NCBI GenBank assembly: GCA_016789205.1
Contig: JAEURF010000112.1
Location: 1 to 6,039 of the forward strand
DNA length: 6,039 nt
Direction: 5' to 3'
Source of the DNA: Anaerolineales bacterium
GTDB taxonomy: Bacteria > Chloroflexota > Anaerolineae > Anaerolineales > Villigracilaceae
The position numbers and the translations under genes are program-made. This document shows positions 5,155 to 6,039 of the stretch, piece after piece. Under the pieces are notes generated by a model. The model saw only the letters and a list, made by a program, of their open reading frames with translations, was not told the DNA's origin and searched no databases. Numbering within the stretch: position 1 is the stretch's first letter; each line of letters starts with the position of its first letter.

Positions 5155-6039
5155 CATCCATATCCACAATTTCGCCACCGTGTTGAATCGCAGTGGCGAC
5201 CATGCCATCTTGTGAAACATTGGTGGGAATTTTACCTTTGGCATTGGTCACAATACAACGCACAGACACATCCGCATGAAAGTGGTCTTTGATGAGTCGT
5301 TGAATCACTTCAATTTGGTCGGGTTTATTCAACTTCTCCACCAGCACATCACTTGCCATGCCAAGCACCAACGTTTTGCCTTGTACATCAATCATACGCA
5401 CCGAATTCAGCAATGCACCCAAATTCGCTTGTGCTTTTGGAAGTGTGGCGATTAAAGATTTCCATGCTTTAACAATATCATTTGAATTGATAGCTGGTTT
5501 ATCTTCTTGACTTATCGCTTCTTTCTTAACCTCAGGCTTGGTCGCTGAAACCTCAGGCTTTGACTTGGCTGACGAAGCAGAAACAACTTTAGGTCTAGCT
5601 TGAAGCGGTTCTTCATCTAAAATTTCTGCTAAAGCAAGTTCCAGACTCAATGAAGGTTGCCACCCACCGCGTAAATCTGTTGCGGCGGTGTTGAAAATTT
5701 TCATCATCCTCAAAGTATCAGATGTATTAAATGAATCCGCATGAGTTTGCATTTGCGTTTTGACATCACGCGTGGCTTCGACTTGTTCGATGTTACCCAT
5801 TTGAATGAGCATGAGACCGCGCGTGTATTCAACAAGTTGACGCGCAAGCGAACGTGGGTCTGCGCCAGAATCTAAGGCGTGATGAATCGTTTCAAGTCCG
5901 CGAGCAGGTTCGTGATTAAGAATCGAAGCGATGACATCCAAGACAGTTTGGCTGGTTGCAGTCCCCAAAACTTGTTGAGCAAGTGCAAGCGTAATTTTTG
6001 TTCCAGTAGATGCGAGTTGGTCAAGCAGAGATTGTGCAT
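5150..6039 (-). CDS. dnaX: DNA polymerase III subunit gamma/tau, C-terminal part (5' end outside window)
   Basis: The frame is open from the right edge (first full codon 6037-6035) to a TAG at 5150-5152, giving 295 residues. The N-terminal AAA+ ATPase part lies outside the window. Fragment residues 1-10 (AQSLLDQLAS) end the ATPase lid region. Residues about 14-141 are the clamp-loader oligomerisation domain, beginning with a QQVLGTATSQTVLDVIASIL-like segment. Residues about 142-182 are a charged, low-complexity linker with KPEV repeated at a 7-residue spacing. Residues about 183-295 are a tau-like C-terminal domain starting IVKAWKSLIATLPKAQANLG and ending in an acidic VDMDD. DnaX assembles the clamp loader that puts the beta clamp on DNA. 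A TTG at 5968 is an internal leucine codon, not the start. No A-rich frameshift site for making gamma was found. Confidence 0.95.
   Translation of the reverse strand, partial: AQSLLDQLASTGTKITLALAQQVLGTATSQTVLDVIASILNHEPARGLETIHHALDSGADPRSLARQLVEYTRGLMLIQMGNIEQVEATRDVKTQMQTHADSFNTSDTLRMMKIFNTAATDLRGGWQPSLSLELALAEILDEEPLQARPKVVSASSAKSKPEVSATKPEVKKEAISQEDKPAINSNDIVKAWKSLIATLPKAQANLGALLNSVRMIDVQGKTLVLGMASDVLVEKLNKPDQIEVIQRLIKDHFHADVSVRCIVTNAKGKIPTNVSQDGMVATAIQHGGEIVDMDD

Noticed and set aside
5490..5600. Programmed frameshift site producing the gamma form of DnaX
   Set aside because: No A AAA AAG-type slippery sequence or following stem-loop was found in the coding strand of the linker.
5150..5968. 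Reading the dnaX frame as a complete 272-residue gene starting at 5968
   Set aside because: The codon at 5968 is TTG inside the conserved QQVLGTATSQ segment, and the frame stays open with DnaX-like sequence to the window edge. It is an N-terminally cut gene.

Overview
The window looks like ordinary chromosome from a moderately AT-rich bacterium. The protein styles (a COG4586/4587/3694-type ABC-2 exporter, a zinc-binding RecR, a YbaB/EbfC protein, and a DnaX with a charged linker and separate C-terminal domain) and the AT-rich spacers full of short repeats remind me most of Anaerolineae (Chloroflexota). That placement is from memory and was not tested. No integrase, transposase, CRISPR array, tRNA or rRNA was seen.

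Layout, left to right. (1) The last 45 codons of a rightward gene, perhaps a SIMPL-domain (DUF541) protein, end at 140. (2) A small multi-pass membrane protein of unknown function lies at 198-683 and is closed by an intrinsic terminator at 701-728. (3) The 245-base gap from 684 to 928 holds that terminator, a nested CGAA/TTCG-rich inverted repeat (775-840) and the leader of the next operon. (4) A three-gene rightward operon (929-3559) encodes a complete ABC-2 type exporter: one ATPase and two paralogous six-helix permeases. A double-hairpin repeat sits between the ATPase and first permease genes, and the two permease genes abut as TAA-ATG in the same frame. (5) A long palindrome (3566-3599) acts as a shared terminator between convergent operons. 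(6) A leftward DNA replication and repair cluster follows. In transcription order it is dnaX (5' end beyond the window edge), a 144-residue unknown protein, ybaB/ebfC and recR.

The replication cluster is the well-known dnaX-ybaB-recR arrangement. DnaX is the clamp-loader subunit, YbaB/EbfC a nucleoid DNA-binding protein, and RecR the recombination mediator that works with RecF and RecO. The added 144-residue gene is the non-canonical element.

The most unusual structure is in the spacers of the leftward cluster. All three (recR/ybaB, ybaB/unknown, unknown/dnaX) are built largely of degenerate tandem repeats with 7- or 8-base periods. The monomer sequence differs in each spacer, and two of the arrays run into flanking stop codons. 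I see no convincing new enzymatic or defence system.
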